Shown piece by piece: positions 37,608 through 45,786 of a stretch of 64,000 nucleotides of DNA. The notes under the pieces were generated by a model that had not been told where the DNA came from, did not search any database, and was given only the letters and a program-made list of their open reading frames with translations. The position numbers were made by a program, and so were the translations under genes. How positions within the stretch are numbered: the stretch's first letter is position 1; every line of letters starts with the position of its first letter. Source of the DNA: Sterolibacteriaceae bacterium (GTDB taxonomy: Bacteria; Pseudomonadota; Gammaproteobacteria; Burkholderiales; Rhodocyclaceae); assembly GCA_025360425.1 (NCBI GenBank), contig JANYCD010000073.1, positions 1-64,000 of the forward strand. The letters are read 5' to 3'.

Positions 37608-40600
37608 CCGCAGTCATCAGCGCGGTTTCGCGCTGATGATCATGATCGTGTTGCTGGTCATGGGTGCGCTTTACGGCGTAGTCAGTCAGCTCAGCCTGAT
37701 AGGCGCGCGTGCCGGGCGGACGCAGGGAACCCAAGCCTCATTGTTGCAAGCCAAGGAAGCCCTGATCGGTTTTGCTACCGCCTATCGCGACAGCCATCTC
37801 GATCAGGTGTTTGGGTACCTGCCCTGCCCCGACACCACAGGAGATGGCGTGAGCGATGCCTGCGATGTCACGGGAACCACGGTGGTTGGCCTGTTGCCTT
37901 ACCGAACACTTGGCTTGCAGGATCTGCGTGACAGCGAGGGCGTCTGCTTGTGGTATGTCGTCTCGGGGAACTTCAAAGACAACCCCAAAGCTACGCCAAT
38001 GAATTGGGATACCCAAGGCAACATCCTGCTTCAGGATGTCAACGGTACTACCGTGTTTGCGCCCGACGACGCCAATGGCGGAGCCGCAGCGGTCATTGTC
38101 GCGACGGGCCTGCCCATTGCCGGACAAAACCGCACGCCTGCCGCTGCCACTGTTTGCGGCACCGTTCCTACCGAAGTCGCTGCCTATCTTGATGGGGGTT
38201 ATGCCTTTCCGAGCGCAGGCACGGTCACCTTGAGAGCAGGCAGTAGCGGCAGCACCACTAACAACGATCTCATGCTGGCCGTGACGCCGCAGGAAATTTT
38301 TAGCCGCATCATCCCGCGCGTCGATTTCAGAAACGCATCGAGCGCTACCCCGCCGGGACAAATCAACGCCCTGTCGGACAACATCAAATTCAGCATCGAG
38401 AAACAGATTCAAAGCAATCTGGTCGCAGGCACAGCACCATCGGGCATTGCCCTGCCGCGTCAAACCGGTTATTCGCAATTCGCCGGCAAATGGGTTGGTG
38501 ATTTGGCGACCGCGTTGGCGCTCACGAGCACCAGTGACATCAATTATCTCGCCAACTGGCGCAACCAATATCGTTATGCGGTATGCAGCAACCTGAGCAC
38601 GCCCTGCCTCAACATTGCCGGCACCAGTTGTCGCGCGGCGCTGCTATTGGGTGGCACGTCGACGACCGGTGGGCCACGCACCACGGTCCAAAATGTATCC
38701 ACCACTGCGGCCCTGGATGATTTTTTCGAAGCTGGCAAGGGGCGCGAACTGCTCAATAGCAGCAGCATGACCTTCAGCGGCAATACCAGCTATCAATCGC
38801 CGACGGCCAGCACGACAGAGGATACGGCGCTCTGCCTCGTCCCCGGCGCTTTCAAGTCATTCGCCCAGGACATCGCCGAGTTTTCGTCCGGTTTGACCCA
38901 ATCCGTCACTGGCGGTAACGCGCTTGCCAACGTCGACACCAGCGCCAAAACGGTGACTTTTGGCAGTAGCGGCGGCACCGCCGGCGTGGCTTGCGTCTGG
39001 AATGCGAATGCGCTGCCGATGAACACCCTGCTGCGGCTTTACTTTCGCCTCAACTTTGCCGCCAAGGGCAACGGCGTTGCCCTTGCCCTGGCGGATGGCG
39101 CGACCAACCTGGCACCCAACATCGGTGGGCGCACCCAGATCATGTGCGGCGCCTCGGGGAGTGACACCTTGGGTTATTCGGGAATACCTCCGGCCGATGC
39201 CAGCGGAACACCACCGGCAGGCACCACGGTCGGAATCAAGAGTCCAAAGCTTGGCATCGAATTCGACACCCGTTACGACAGCAGCCGCAACGACCCGTAT
39301 ACAGATCACACGGCTTTTCTCTACTGGGGTAACGCCGCCGATAACGTGGCTGGTGGAAGTGGCGCCGATGACAACACCCACTATCTGGGCACCGGCGGCG
39401 CAGCGATCACGGCCGCCACCTGGTCAAGCAGTGTGGCCACGGTGACCACAGCGTCCGTCCATGGCTTCGTTGGCAGCATAGCCATTACTGCCGCCACTTG
39501 GGCAGGGAATGTAGGCACGGTGACCACAGCGTCCGTCCATGGCTTCTCGGTCGACGATGTGGTGCATGTATCCGGCATCACACCAAGCGCCTACAACGGT
39601 ACTTATACGATATTGACTTCCAGTAGCACGCAATTCACCTATACCTTGACTGCGCCGAGCAACCCCGGCAGTCTTACCATCCCCGGTTCGGTCGGCGAAG
39701 TGGTAATCGTATCTGGCATCACTCCGAACGCGTACAACGGCACCTATACGGTAGTGTCTTCAACCAGTACTCAATTCACTTATGCTTTGCCCAGCGATCC
39801 CGGCGGCTCCGCTGCCTCCGGAATGGTTAAACCTGGCTCTGCCGGGCCTGCACCACGTAACCCGAGGATCGCGACAGCACTTGGAAGCACCACAGTTGCC
39901 TCGCCTTGTGGTTTCCCCAGTCCCGCATGTCCCGTTTGGTCACCCATCAGCTTTGGTCTAGTGACCATCAATACGGCGAAGGCACATAATCTGTCATCGG
40001 GTCAGAAAGTGTATGTTTCCGGAATTTCTCCCGCCGGATACAACGGTGTCTTCACGGTTCTTGCCAGTGGTCTCACCGCAACGCGATTCCGCTATTTGCT
40101 CTCGACTAATCCCGGGGGTTATGTTTCCGGTGGCAGCATTCCCAACAAGGAAGCCGAAATATCCGCGCTTAGCTGGTCATCCAACACCGCGCATGCAGGA
40201 ACAGCGCCGGACAATCACGGATTCAGCAGCGGTCAAGTGATCACCATTGCCGGCGTTACCCCCGGCGGTTACAACACCAGCGGATCCGCGACCTACCTCT
40301 CTTCGAAATTTTTTGACTATCCACTGGCGACCGATCCTGCCGGCGGTTTTTCGACCGAAACCCCGGGCGGAATGTCAATTCTCAAAAATTCCACTACGCC
40401 ACCGCATAATTATCTGAAGTACACCAGCATCCCCCCGACAACTTCCATCTACGTCCGCCTCGATATTTCCCGCAGCTACGACAGCGTTCACCACATCGCG
40501 ATACTCAATACCAAGGCCTATATCGGCGACACCTTCGGCACGTTGCCCGATACCTGCACCAGTGCTTCCAGCACTTCCGAGTTTCAGGATTTGAGTCAAG

Positions 40601-40986
40601 ACCTGGCCGTTTTGTGTCCGTTCCGGACCGTCACGCTGCAACAGGACTCGATCCCCATCAGCGCCATCGCAACCCTCTCTGCCGCCACCTGGTCGTTGTC
40701 TACCGTCAGTGTCACCACCGCTGCCGCCCACCGTTTGGTCAACGGCGCAAGCATTACCATTTCTGGTGCCAGCCCTGCCGGCTACAACGGCACGTATACT
40801 GTCGCGGTGACTGGTGCCAATACCTTCACGTACAGTCTGCCCGGCAACCCGGGAAGTTATGTATCTGGCGGCGATATTCAACCGTTATCCACCATTTATC
40901 TCGGATTCACGAATGCCCGCAGCAGCACCAACATTATTGAGAATCAATCCGTGACCATTGATCAATTATTGTTGAGAAGCCAATGA
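37597..40986 (+). CDS. Giant minor pilin (1129 aa) with lectin-like domain interrupted by repeats
   Basis: Start ATG 37597 lies inside the end of the MshK-like gene. The N-terminus SHQRG/FALMIMIVLLVMGALYG has a prepilin peptidase site but no Glu5, as in GspK/PilX-type tip pilins. Residues about 50-130 carry the LPCP...GLLPYRTLGL pattern shared with the next gene. Residues about 480-600 (GNGVALALADG, then LGYSGI and KLGIEFDTRYDSSRNDP) look like the first half of an L-type lectin (ConA-like) fold. Later parts of that fold seem to be at 930-1020 and 1095-1129 (STIYLGFTNARSS). Between them are YNGTYT-type repeats at 602-929 and 1021-1095. Likely a pilus-tip adhesin; ligand unknown. Confidence 0.8.
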   Translation: MPASRSHQRGFALMIMIVLLVMGALYGVVSQLSLIGARAGRTQGTQASLLQAKEALIGFATAYRDSHLDQVFGYLPCPDTTGDGVSDACDVTGTTVVGLLPYRTLGLQDLRDSEGVCLWYVVSGNFKDNPKATPMNWDTQGNILLQDVNGTTVFAPDDANGGAAAVIVATGLPIAGQNRTPAAATVCGTVPTEVAAYLDGGYAFPSAGTVTLRAGSSGSTTNNDLMLAVTPQEIFSRIIPRVDFRNASSATPPGQINALSDNIKFSIEKQIQSNLVAGTAPSGIALPRQTGYSQFAGKWVGDLATALALTSTSDINYLANWRNQYRYAVCSNLSTPCLNIAGTSCRAALLLGGTSTTGGPRTTVQNVSTTAALDDFFEAGKGRELLNSSSMTFSGNTSYQSPTASTTEDTALCLVPGAFKSFAQDIAEFSSGLTQSVTGGNALANVDTSAKTVTFGSSGGTAGVACVWNANALPMNTLLRLYFRLNFAAKGNGVALALADGATNLAPNIGGRTQIMCGASGSDTLGYSGIPPADASGTPPAGTTVGIKSPKLGIEFDTRYDSSRNDPYTDHTAFLYWGNAADNVAGGSGADDNTHYLGTGGAAITAATWSSSVATVTTASVHGFVGSIAITAATWAGNVGTVTTASVHGFSVDDVVHVSGITPSAYNGTYTILTSSSTQFTYTLTAPSNPGSLTIPGSVGEVVIVSGITPNAYNGTYTVVSSTSTQFTYALPSDPGGSAASGMVKPGSAGPAPRNPRIATALGSTTVASPCGFPSPACPVWSPISFGLVTINTAKAHNLSSGQKVYVSGISPAGYNGVFTVLASGLTATRFRYLLSTNPGGYVSGGSIPNKEAEISALSWSSNTAHAGTAPDNHGFSSGQVITIAGVTPGGYNTSGSATYLSSKFFDYPLATDPAGGFSTETPGGMSILKNSTTPPHNYLKYTSIPPTTSIYVRLDISRSYDSVHHIAILNTKAYIGDTFGTLPDTCTSASSTSEFQDLSQDLAVLCPFRTVTLQQDSIPISAIATLSAATWSLSTVSVTTAAAHRLVNGASITISGASPAGYNGTYTVAVTGANTFTYSLPGNPGSYVSGGDIQPLSTIYLGFTNARSSTNIIENQSVTIDQLLLRSQ
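39400..40383 (+). repeat. Repeat-rich insertion (VSGI.P..YNGTYT units) inside the giant minor pilin
   Basis: Degenerate units of about 60 residues follow the pattern T.....H.F..G..V.VSGI.P..YNG.YTV....T.F.Y.L...PG. Copies are visible near residues 603-625 (truncated), 630-690, 698-740, 787-846 and 854-918. One more copy sits at 1023-1093 (40663-40875) as a separate insertion. Units of this kind also occur in phage tail and surface proteins, so a structural or ligand-contact role is plausible. Confidence 0.75.
39438..39546 (+). repeat. 31-bp exact direct repeat, 78-bp period, in the giant pilin gene
   Basis: The same 31 bases (beginning CACGGTGACCACAGCG and ending CATGGCTTC) occur at 39438-39468 and 39516-39546. 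The period is 78 bp, which is 26 codons, so reading frame is kept. The first copy ends a truncated protein repeat that jumps straight into the next, as expected of a recent slippage or recombination event. Confidence 0.9.
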
Positions 40987-41738
40987 GACAAAACGCTTTC
41001 GCGCGCGGCTTCACGCTAACCGAACTTGCGATAGTCCTGATCATCGTCGGGCTATTGCTCGGCAGCCTGTTTGTTCCCCTGGCGACGCAAACCGAGATTC
41101 GCTATCGCTCCGATACCGACAAGGCATTGGTGGATATCCGCGAGGCTTTGCTGGGCTTTGCCATTGCCAATGGGCGCTTGCCCTGCCCGGCGCGGGCAAA
41201 CGCCGTCCCCGGTGATGCGGACGCGGGATTGGAACCCACGCCTATCGTTGCAGCAGGCTGCGCCAATCTGGCCGGGGTGCTGCCCTGGGCCACGCTGGGC
41301 GTCCCCGAAGGCGATCCGTGGGGCAATCGCTATACCTACCGGATCAGCCAGGAGTTCACCCGACAGCCGCCGCAAGTCGGATTCAATGGCGGAGCCACTT
41401 GTCCCGCTCAAACCGCAAACGCAGGTTTTGCGCTGTGTTCCCAGGGCGACATGACGGTGCTCAATACCGGGGGTGGTAGCACCGTTTCGAGTACCGTCCC
41501 TGCCGTTGTGCTATCTCACGGCAAAAATGGCAACGGCGCCTACAACACGCAGGGCAACCAAATGGCGGTTGGCGCCGATGCGGACGAACTCGACAACCAA
41601 CTCACGGGCGGCGGAACCAACACGGCCAATCTAGTGTTCATCAGCAAAACGCCCACCCCCACATTCGACGACATCGTGATCTGGATTTCTCCCAATATTC
41701 TGTTCAACCGCATGGTTTCCGCCGGCAAGCTGCCTTGA
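40983..41738 (+). CDS. Type IV pseudopilin (PulG-like) of the pilus locus
   Basis: The 251-residue product has a classical prepilin N-terminus, FARG/FTLTELAIVLIIVGLLLGS, with Glu5 present. The body has ALLGFAIANGRLPCPARANA, then GVLPWATLGVPEGDPWGNRY, closely paralleling the head of the preceding giant pilin. It contains four Cys in the middle and an NGNGAYNTQGNQ loop. Its ATG overlaps the preceding stop (ATGA). It probably forms a complex with the giant minor pilin at the pilus tip. Confidence 0.85.
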   Translation: MRQNAFARGFTLTELAIVLIIVGLLLGSLFVPLATQTEIRYRSDTDKALVDIREALLGFAIANGRLPCPARANAVPGDADAGLEPTPIVAAGCANLAGVLPWATLGVPEGDPWGNRYTYRISQEFTRQPPQVGFNGGATCPAQTANAGFALCSQGDMTVLNTGGGSTVSSTVPAVVLSHGKNGNGAYNTQGNQMAVGADADELDNQLTGGGTNTANLVFISKTPTPTFDDIVIWISPNILFNRMVSAGKLP

Positions 41739-41810
41739 CCCACCCCGCCTGTTCCTGAGACACTCTCACCCGCAGCCGAAAGGCATGTCACCCTTATCAA
41801 ACCGCACTAC

Positions 41811-43094
41811 ATGAAACGTTCCAACTCCGATACTTCGCGCCCCACGTTTGCCGAACGCCTGAGAACCGCCGGCATCGAGCCGACTGACGACGAACAGTTG
41901 CGACTCAACAAGTCGTTGCTGGTCTTCGCCACAGGCATCGTCAGCGTAACCTCGATGGTCTGGCTCAATATCTATTGGGTGCTCGGTCCGCAGTTGTCAT
42001 CCACCTACCCGTTCGCTTTCAATCTGCTGCTGGTGGGCAATCTGTTAATTTATATCAGGAGCGGAAATTTCGAATTTTTCCGCGTCAGCCAGTTGGGGTT
42101 GCTGCTGTTCATACCATTCGCGATGCAATGGAGCATCGGCACCTTCATCGACGCCAGCGGTGTGGTTCTTTGGGGCTTGCTGGCGCCGGTCGGCGCAATT
42201 CTGATGCTCGGCCCGCGCGGATCGCTGGTATGGTTCCTGATCTGGGTCTTTTTCACCGCGCTGTCGGGGCTGGTCGACTACTATTTGATCGGCCTCGCCA
42301 AACCAACGGTGCCGCTGCGCACCAGCGTTGTTTTTTTCGCGCTCAACTTCATGGCGGTATCGAGCATGATTTACATGCTGTTACGCCACTCGATCCTTGA
42401 GCAGCAAAAAATACGGGGCAAACTGGAAGACGCCTACACGATGCTGACGGTGGAACAGGCAAGGTCGGAGCGTCTGTTGCTCAACATCCTGCCAGGTCCG
42501 GTCGCCGAGCGGCTGAAAAACTCGGACCAGACGATTGCCGATGGATTTGCCGATGTGACCGTGATGTTTGCTGACATCGTGAATTTCACCCAGGTGGCCG
42601 AAGGCATGTCGCCGTCCCAAGTATTCGCCATGCTCAACCGGATTTTCTCGGCCTTCGACGAACTGGCCGAGCAGTTCGGTCTCGACAAAATCAAGACCAT
42701 CGGTGATGCTTACATGGTGGCTGGCGGTATTGGCGGCAGTGCTGAGAACTATAGCGCGGCCATTGCCGACATGGCGGTCGCCATGCGCGACCTTCTACGC
42801 AATGATTTCGCGGTGAATTCGTCGCACCTCGAAGTACGGATCGGCATGGGCACGGGGCCGGTAGTGGCCGGCGTGGTCGGCAAGAAAAAGTTTATCTATG
42901 ACTTATGGGGTGACACGGTCAACATTGCCAGCCGCATCACTTCGGAAGGTATACCCAGCATGATCCAGACCGACGTGACGACATTCAAGCGTTTGAACGG
43001 GGATTTCGAATTTGACGAACCCCAGGTCATTTATCTCAAGGGCAAAGGTGAGATGACGGTATATCGGTTGGTTGGCCGCAAGGCGCTGGGGTAG
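41811..43094 (+). CDS. Membrane-bound class III adenylate cyclase
   Basis: The 427-residue product has about six N-terminal helices (residues 35-190), a short coiled-coil (RLLLNILPGPVAERLK) and a catalytic domain with metal ligands Asp255 (VMFADIVNFT) and Asp299 (KTIGDAYM). The ATP-specific Lys295 and Asp364 (YDLWGD) and the transition-state pair Asn371 and Arg375 (NIASR) are all present. So it should make cAMP rather than cGMP. It lies 72 bp after the pseudopilin on the same strand, within the pilus locus, suggesting cAMP control of the pilus, which is inference. Confidence 0.92.
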   Translation: MKRSNSDTSRPTFAERLRTAGIEPTDDEQLRLNKSLLVFATGIVSVTSMVWLNIYWVLGPQLSSTYPFAFNLLLVGNLLIYIRSGNFEFFRVSQLGLLLFIPFAMQWSIGTFIDASGVVLWGLLAPVGAILMLGPRGSLVWFLIWVFFTALSGLVDYYLIGLAKPTVPLRTSVVFFALNFMAVSSMIYMLLRHSILEQQKIRGKLEDAYTMLTVEQARSERLLLNILPGPVAERLKNSDQTIADGFADVTVMFADIVNFTQVAEGMSPSQVFAMLNRIFSAFDELAEQFGLDKIKTIGDAYMVAGGIGGSAENYSAAIADMAVAMRDLLRNDFAVNSSHLEVRIGMGTGPVVAGVVGKKKFIYDLWGDTVNIASRITSEGIPSMIQTDVTTFKRLNGDFEFDEPQVIYLKGKGEMTVYRLVGRKALG

Positions 43095-43107
43095 ACATAT
43101 CGCGTTT

Positions 43108-44835
43108 TCACGATTCCGGAGCCAGCCCGAAACAGACGTTTCCCGGACGATTCATCACCAGTTCCAATCGATAACCATACAGTTGCGCGTTTCTGGCCAA
43201 CTGATATAGCCCGATTCCCAAGCCGGTTTCCGACGCAACCGGCCGCTTGCCGATATCTGCCGCAAGATCACCCGGAAGCTCTGCCCCGGTGTCACAAACG
43301 CATATCTTGACCGGAGACAGCGCCACGTCCAGCGTGATACGAATCTCGATATCCGCACAGGCGGCGCGTTTGTTCATGGCGTTCTGCAGCAGATTCTCCA
43401 CGGCAGTTGTAAAAAGTTCGGCGGGCAACTTGGCAGATCCTGCTTCTCCGTGTAACTCAAACAGCACACCTTCGACTGCATAGCGCTCTTCCATCTGGCG
43501 CCACCAATCGGGGGCAATTACCATTTCGCCCCGCTCAAGTTCCGGCTGCCCAAGCTTGTCCATGGTCTGCTGCAGGCGTTGCGAGATTTGTGGCAGTTGC
43601 CGATCCAGCAATCGCCGATACTGGGCGCCCCCTTCCCGCTTGTCGATATCGGCGGCAAAAATGAGCATGTTGAGAGATTGCAGCAGGTTCTTCACGTCAT
43701 GGGTCAGCCGCGCACCGGTTTCGTGGATGGCCTGCACATAGGCCATGTCCTTGAGTTGCTGCTGCTGGTTTTTGGCGCGGTGGAGTTCAGCGAGTAGTTG
43801 CGCCACCAGATTGAAATGCCAGACCAATGCTGGCGGCATGGCTTGTTGCGTATAAAGGGTCAGCACAAGTTTGTCCTGGGAAAACGTCGTCTCGACTCCG
43901 TGGCTATCGCCGAATGTTCCTGTCCTGCCTTCGGTACGCCATACGCCGCCAATGATCCACGACAAACGCGCCACCATTTCGCGGCACGATTGATCCAGAA
44001 AATGGATCGGATCCGGTTCACGTTGCGCCAGTGCGGTGATGACGTGCAACCACTGTTCCAGCGGAAGGCCGACGGAAAGCAGGTAACGCGATGCCATTGC
44101 GCCAAGACCGGAGAATCCCGCACTTGGGTTCCACGCCAAACTTAACAGAATCAGCATCGCGGCCCCCGCGAACACCATGATTAACAAAGCCTCGATGTAG
44201 CCCACGCCCTCCAGCAACATCAGTGCAACGCTGCCCAATACCAGAACCGCCAGCAGCAGAATGACGAACAAGCTGTAGGCAAGGTCGATCGCTTCGGTTG
44301 GGGAATCATTTGTACCATCAGACGGAATCAGCGCCATCGTTACAATCAACAATGGAAAACCGTAGCGCGCCAGGGTGATGAACGGGCCGACACTTTCCTG
44401 CGAGCGGGGAATCATTTGTGGCACGGCGAACACCAACAGCACCGCCATCAAATAAATCAAGGCAAGCAGATAAAACACCTTTGCCATCCGGCTGTGAAAG
44501 AAAAATATCCGCCCACCGATGATCCCGGCCAGTAGCATCAGCCAGAGCGTCATCAGCCACCAGGAGAGGAAAGCGACGGTCAACGCCAGCACTGCGATCA
44601 TGCCGCCAAGTTGGCGGGCGGGAACACGCGCTTCGGCCTGAACAAAAGGTTGCCAGAGCAGAAAGACCCCAAAGTGAGCAACCAGAAAAGTGCGGCCCGT
44701 GAAACCCGTAATTTTCTGCATCAACGTAATGTGGAGCAAGGCCAGCATCACCACCAATAGCACGCGGCGATGATGCTCCATCCAATCCAGCACAACCGAC
44801 TGCTTGGCATTGTCAGACTTGGCTTCAGTATTCAT
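43108..44835 (-). CDS. Membrane sensor histidine kinase (PrsK-like)
   Basis: The 575-residue product has seven or eight N-terminal helices (residues 25-236), a cytosolic GAF-like stretch (about 260-350), then an H-box with phospho-acceptor His379 (ARLTHDVKNLLQSLN). An N-box (ENLLQNAMNK, 480-489), a D-box (CVCDTGAELPG) and a G2-box (ETGLGIGLYQLARNA) follow. The HDVKNL H-box and polytopic sensor resemble PrsK of PEP-CTERM systems. It has no adjacent regulator, so the PrsR-like protein at 25838-27307 is the natural partner. It is divergent from the pilin at 45026. Confidence 0.88.
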   Translation of the reverse strand: MNTEAKSDNAKQSVVLDWMEHHRRVLLVVMLALLHITLMQKITGFTGRTFLVAHFGVFLLWQPFVQAEARVPARQLGGMIAVLALTVAFLSWWLMTLWLMLLAGIIGGRIFFFHSRMAKVFYLLALIYLMAVLLVFAVPQMIPRSQESVGPFITLARYGFPLLIVTMALIPSDGTNDSPTEAIDLAYSLFVILLLAVLVLGSVALMLLEGVGYIEALLIMVFAGAAMLILLSLAWNPSAGFSGLGAMASRYLLSVGLPLEQWLHVITALAQREPDPIHFLDQSCREMVARLSWIIGGVWRTEGRTGTFGDSHGVETTFSQDKLVLTLYTQQAMPPALVWHFNLVAQLLAELHRAKNQQQQLKDMAYVQAIHETGARLTHDVKNLLQSLNMLIFAADIDKREGGAQYRRLLDRQLPQISQRLQQTMDKLGQPELERGEMVIAPDWWRQMEERYAVEGVLFELHGEAGSAKLPAELFTTAVENLLQNAMNKRAACADIEIRITLDVALSPVKICVCDTGAELPGDLAADIGKRPVASETGLGIGLYQLARNAQLYGYRLELVMNRPGNVCFGLAPES

Positions 44836-44975
44836 GTCAGGATTCTACGGCCTGCTCTTGTCAAAAGGCCTCGAAACGTGGACCGGTGTCGACTTTCATG
44901 GCACCTCTGACGAAAACTCGACAGATTGATGCGTAAAATGTCGCAAACCCGCCCGCCATGGCCCCAAATAGTCTT

Positions 44976-44989
44976 GGCATGGAATCTGC
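44976..44989 (+). promoter_or_regulatory. Candidate sigma-54 promoter upstream of the pilin gene
   Basis: TTGGCATGGAATCTGCT gives GG-N10-GC with TGGCATG at -24 and TGC at -12, near the consensus TGGCACG-N4-TTGCA. The expected start point is near 45001, giving a short leader to the AAAGGAG ribosome site and ATG 45026. Possible enhancer dyads upstream are TGTCGA (44887-44892) with TCGACA (44918-44923), and TGCG (44930-44933) with CGCA (44942-44945). Confidence 0.5.
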
Positions 44990-45025
44990 TCTATAGTTCT
45001 CAGGCTAATCCAAAGGAGAGACAAA

Positions 45026-45733
45026 ATGCCTCGTAAACAAGCTGGTTTTACCCTTGTCGAAATCGCCATCGTGCTGGTCATCATCGGCCTGCTGCTCGGT
45101 GGTGTGCTCAAGGGTCAGGAGTTGATCAATAGCGCGAAAATCAAAAACATGATCAATGACATTCGTTCAACATCAACCTTCGTTGCAGGTTACCAGGATC
45201 GCTTTCGTGCTTTTCCCGGTGATCAAAACGCCGCGCAACTCGTCACCAACTTTGGTGCAACGCCGGTGACGCCATTTGGCGGCGGCGCAGCTGTCGCAGC
45301 ATCTGCCGGTGCAGGCGCCAATGGCAACGGCCACCTCGATGGCAACTGGAATGATCTACTGGCAACACCGTCGGAGTCTTTTGTATTTTGGCAGCATGTC
45401 CGGCTGGCAAATCTGGCAGCCGGCGCCACCGACATCAATGATCCTAACTATCTGCCCAGAAATGCCGATGGCGGCCAAATTGGCATTGAAAGCGGCATCA
45501 ACGGCGCCGGAGCTGCCGCCCCTTTCATCCTAGGCATGCGTGGTTCTTACTATGTCTGCATGGACGGCGTACTGGGTCGTTACGCCAAGCAGATCGACAC
45601 CACCATGGATGACGGCAACACCGCAGGGGGTTCCGTTCAGGTTGTCCCAACGGGTTCGGTCAGGGGAGCTGCAGCCTCGGGGACAGCGGCCGTAGTTGAT
45701 GGCTCACAGTACATCGTCTGTGCGGGCTTCTGA
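45026..45733 (+). CDS. Type IV pilin (candidate major pilin of the MSHA-like pilus)
   Basis: The 235-residue product starts MPRKQAG/FTLVEIAIVLVIIGLLLGG, with prepilin cleavage after Gly7 and Glu5 in the mature form. The head has INSAKIKNMINDIRSTSTFV, a Gly/Ala-rich central segment and two Cys near the C-terminus (YYVCMDG and YIVCAGF) that could form the usual D-loop. It has its own strong ribosome site, a sigma-54-like promoter and a strong terminator, so it is a separate, probably highly expressed unit. Major pilin status is inferred; it could be a minor pilin. Confidence 0.85.
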   Translation: MPRKQAGFTLVEIAIVLVIIGLLLGGVLKGQELINSAKIKNMINDIRSTSTFVAGYQDRFRAFPGDQNAAQLVTNFGATPVTPFGGGAAVAASAGAGANGNGHLDGNWNDLLATPSESFVFWQHVRLANLAAGATDINDPNYLPRNADGGQIGIESGINGAGAAAPFILGMRGSYYVCMDGVLGRYAKQIDTTMDDGNTAGGSVQVVPTGSVRGAAASGTAAVVDGSQYIVCAGF

Positions 45734-45760
45734 GCAAGAAAAATCTTTTTTGCAAAAATA

Positions 45761-45786
45761 AAAAACCCGCTTCGGCGGGTTTTTTA
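45761..45786 (+). terminator. Bidirectional intrinsic terminator after the pilin gene
   Basis: A 10-bp perfect stem AAAAACCCGC / GCGGGTTTTT closed by a TTCG tetraloop (45771-45774), with T-rich runs on both strands. It ends at the stop codon of the Kef-type antiporter on the minus strand, so it serves both convergent genes. Confidence 0.92.
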
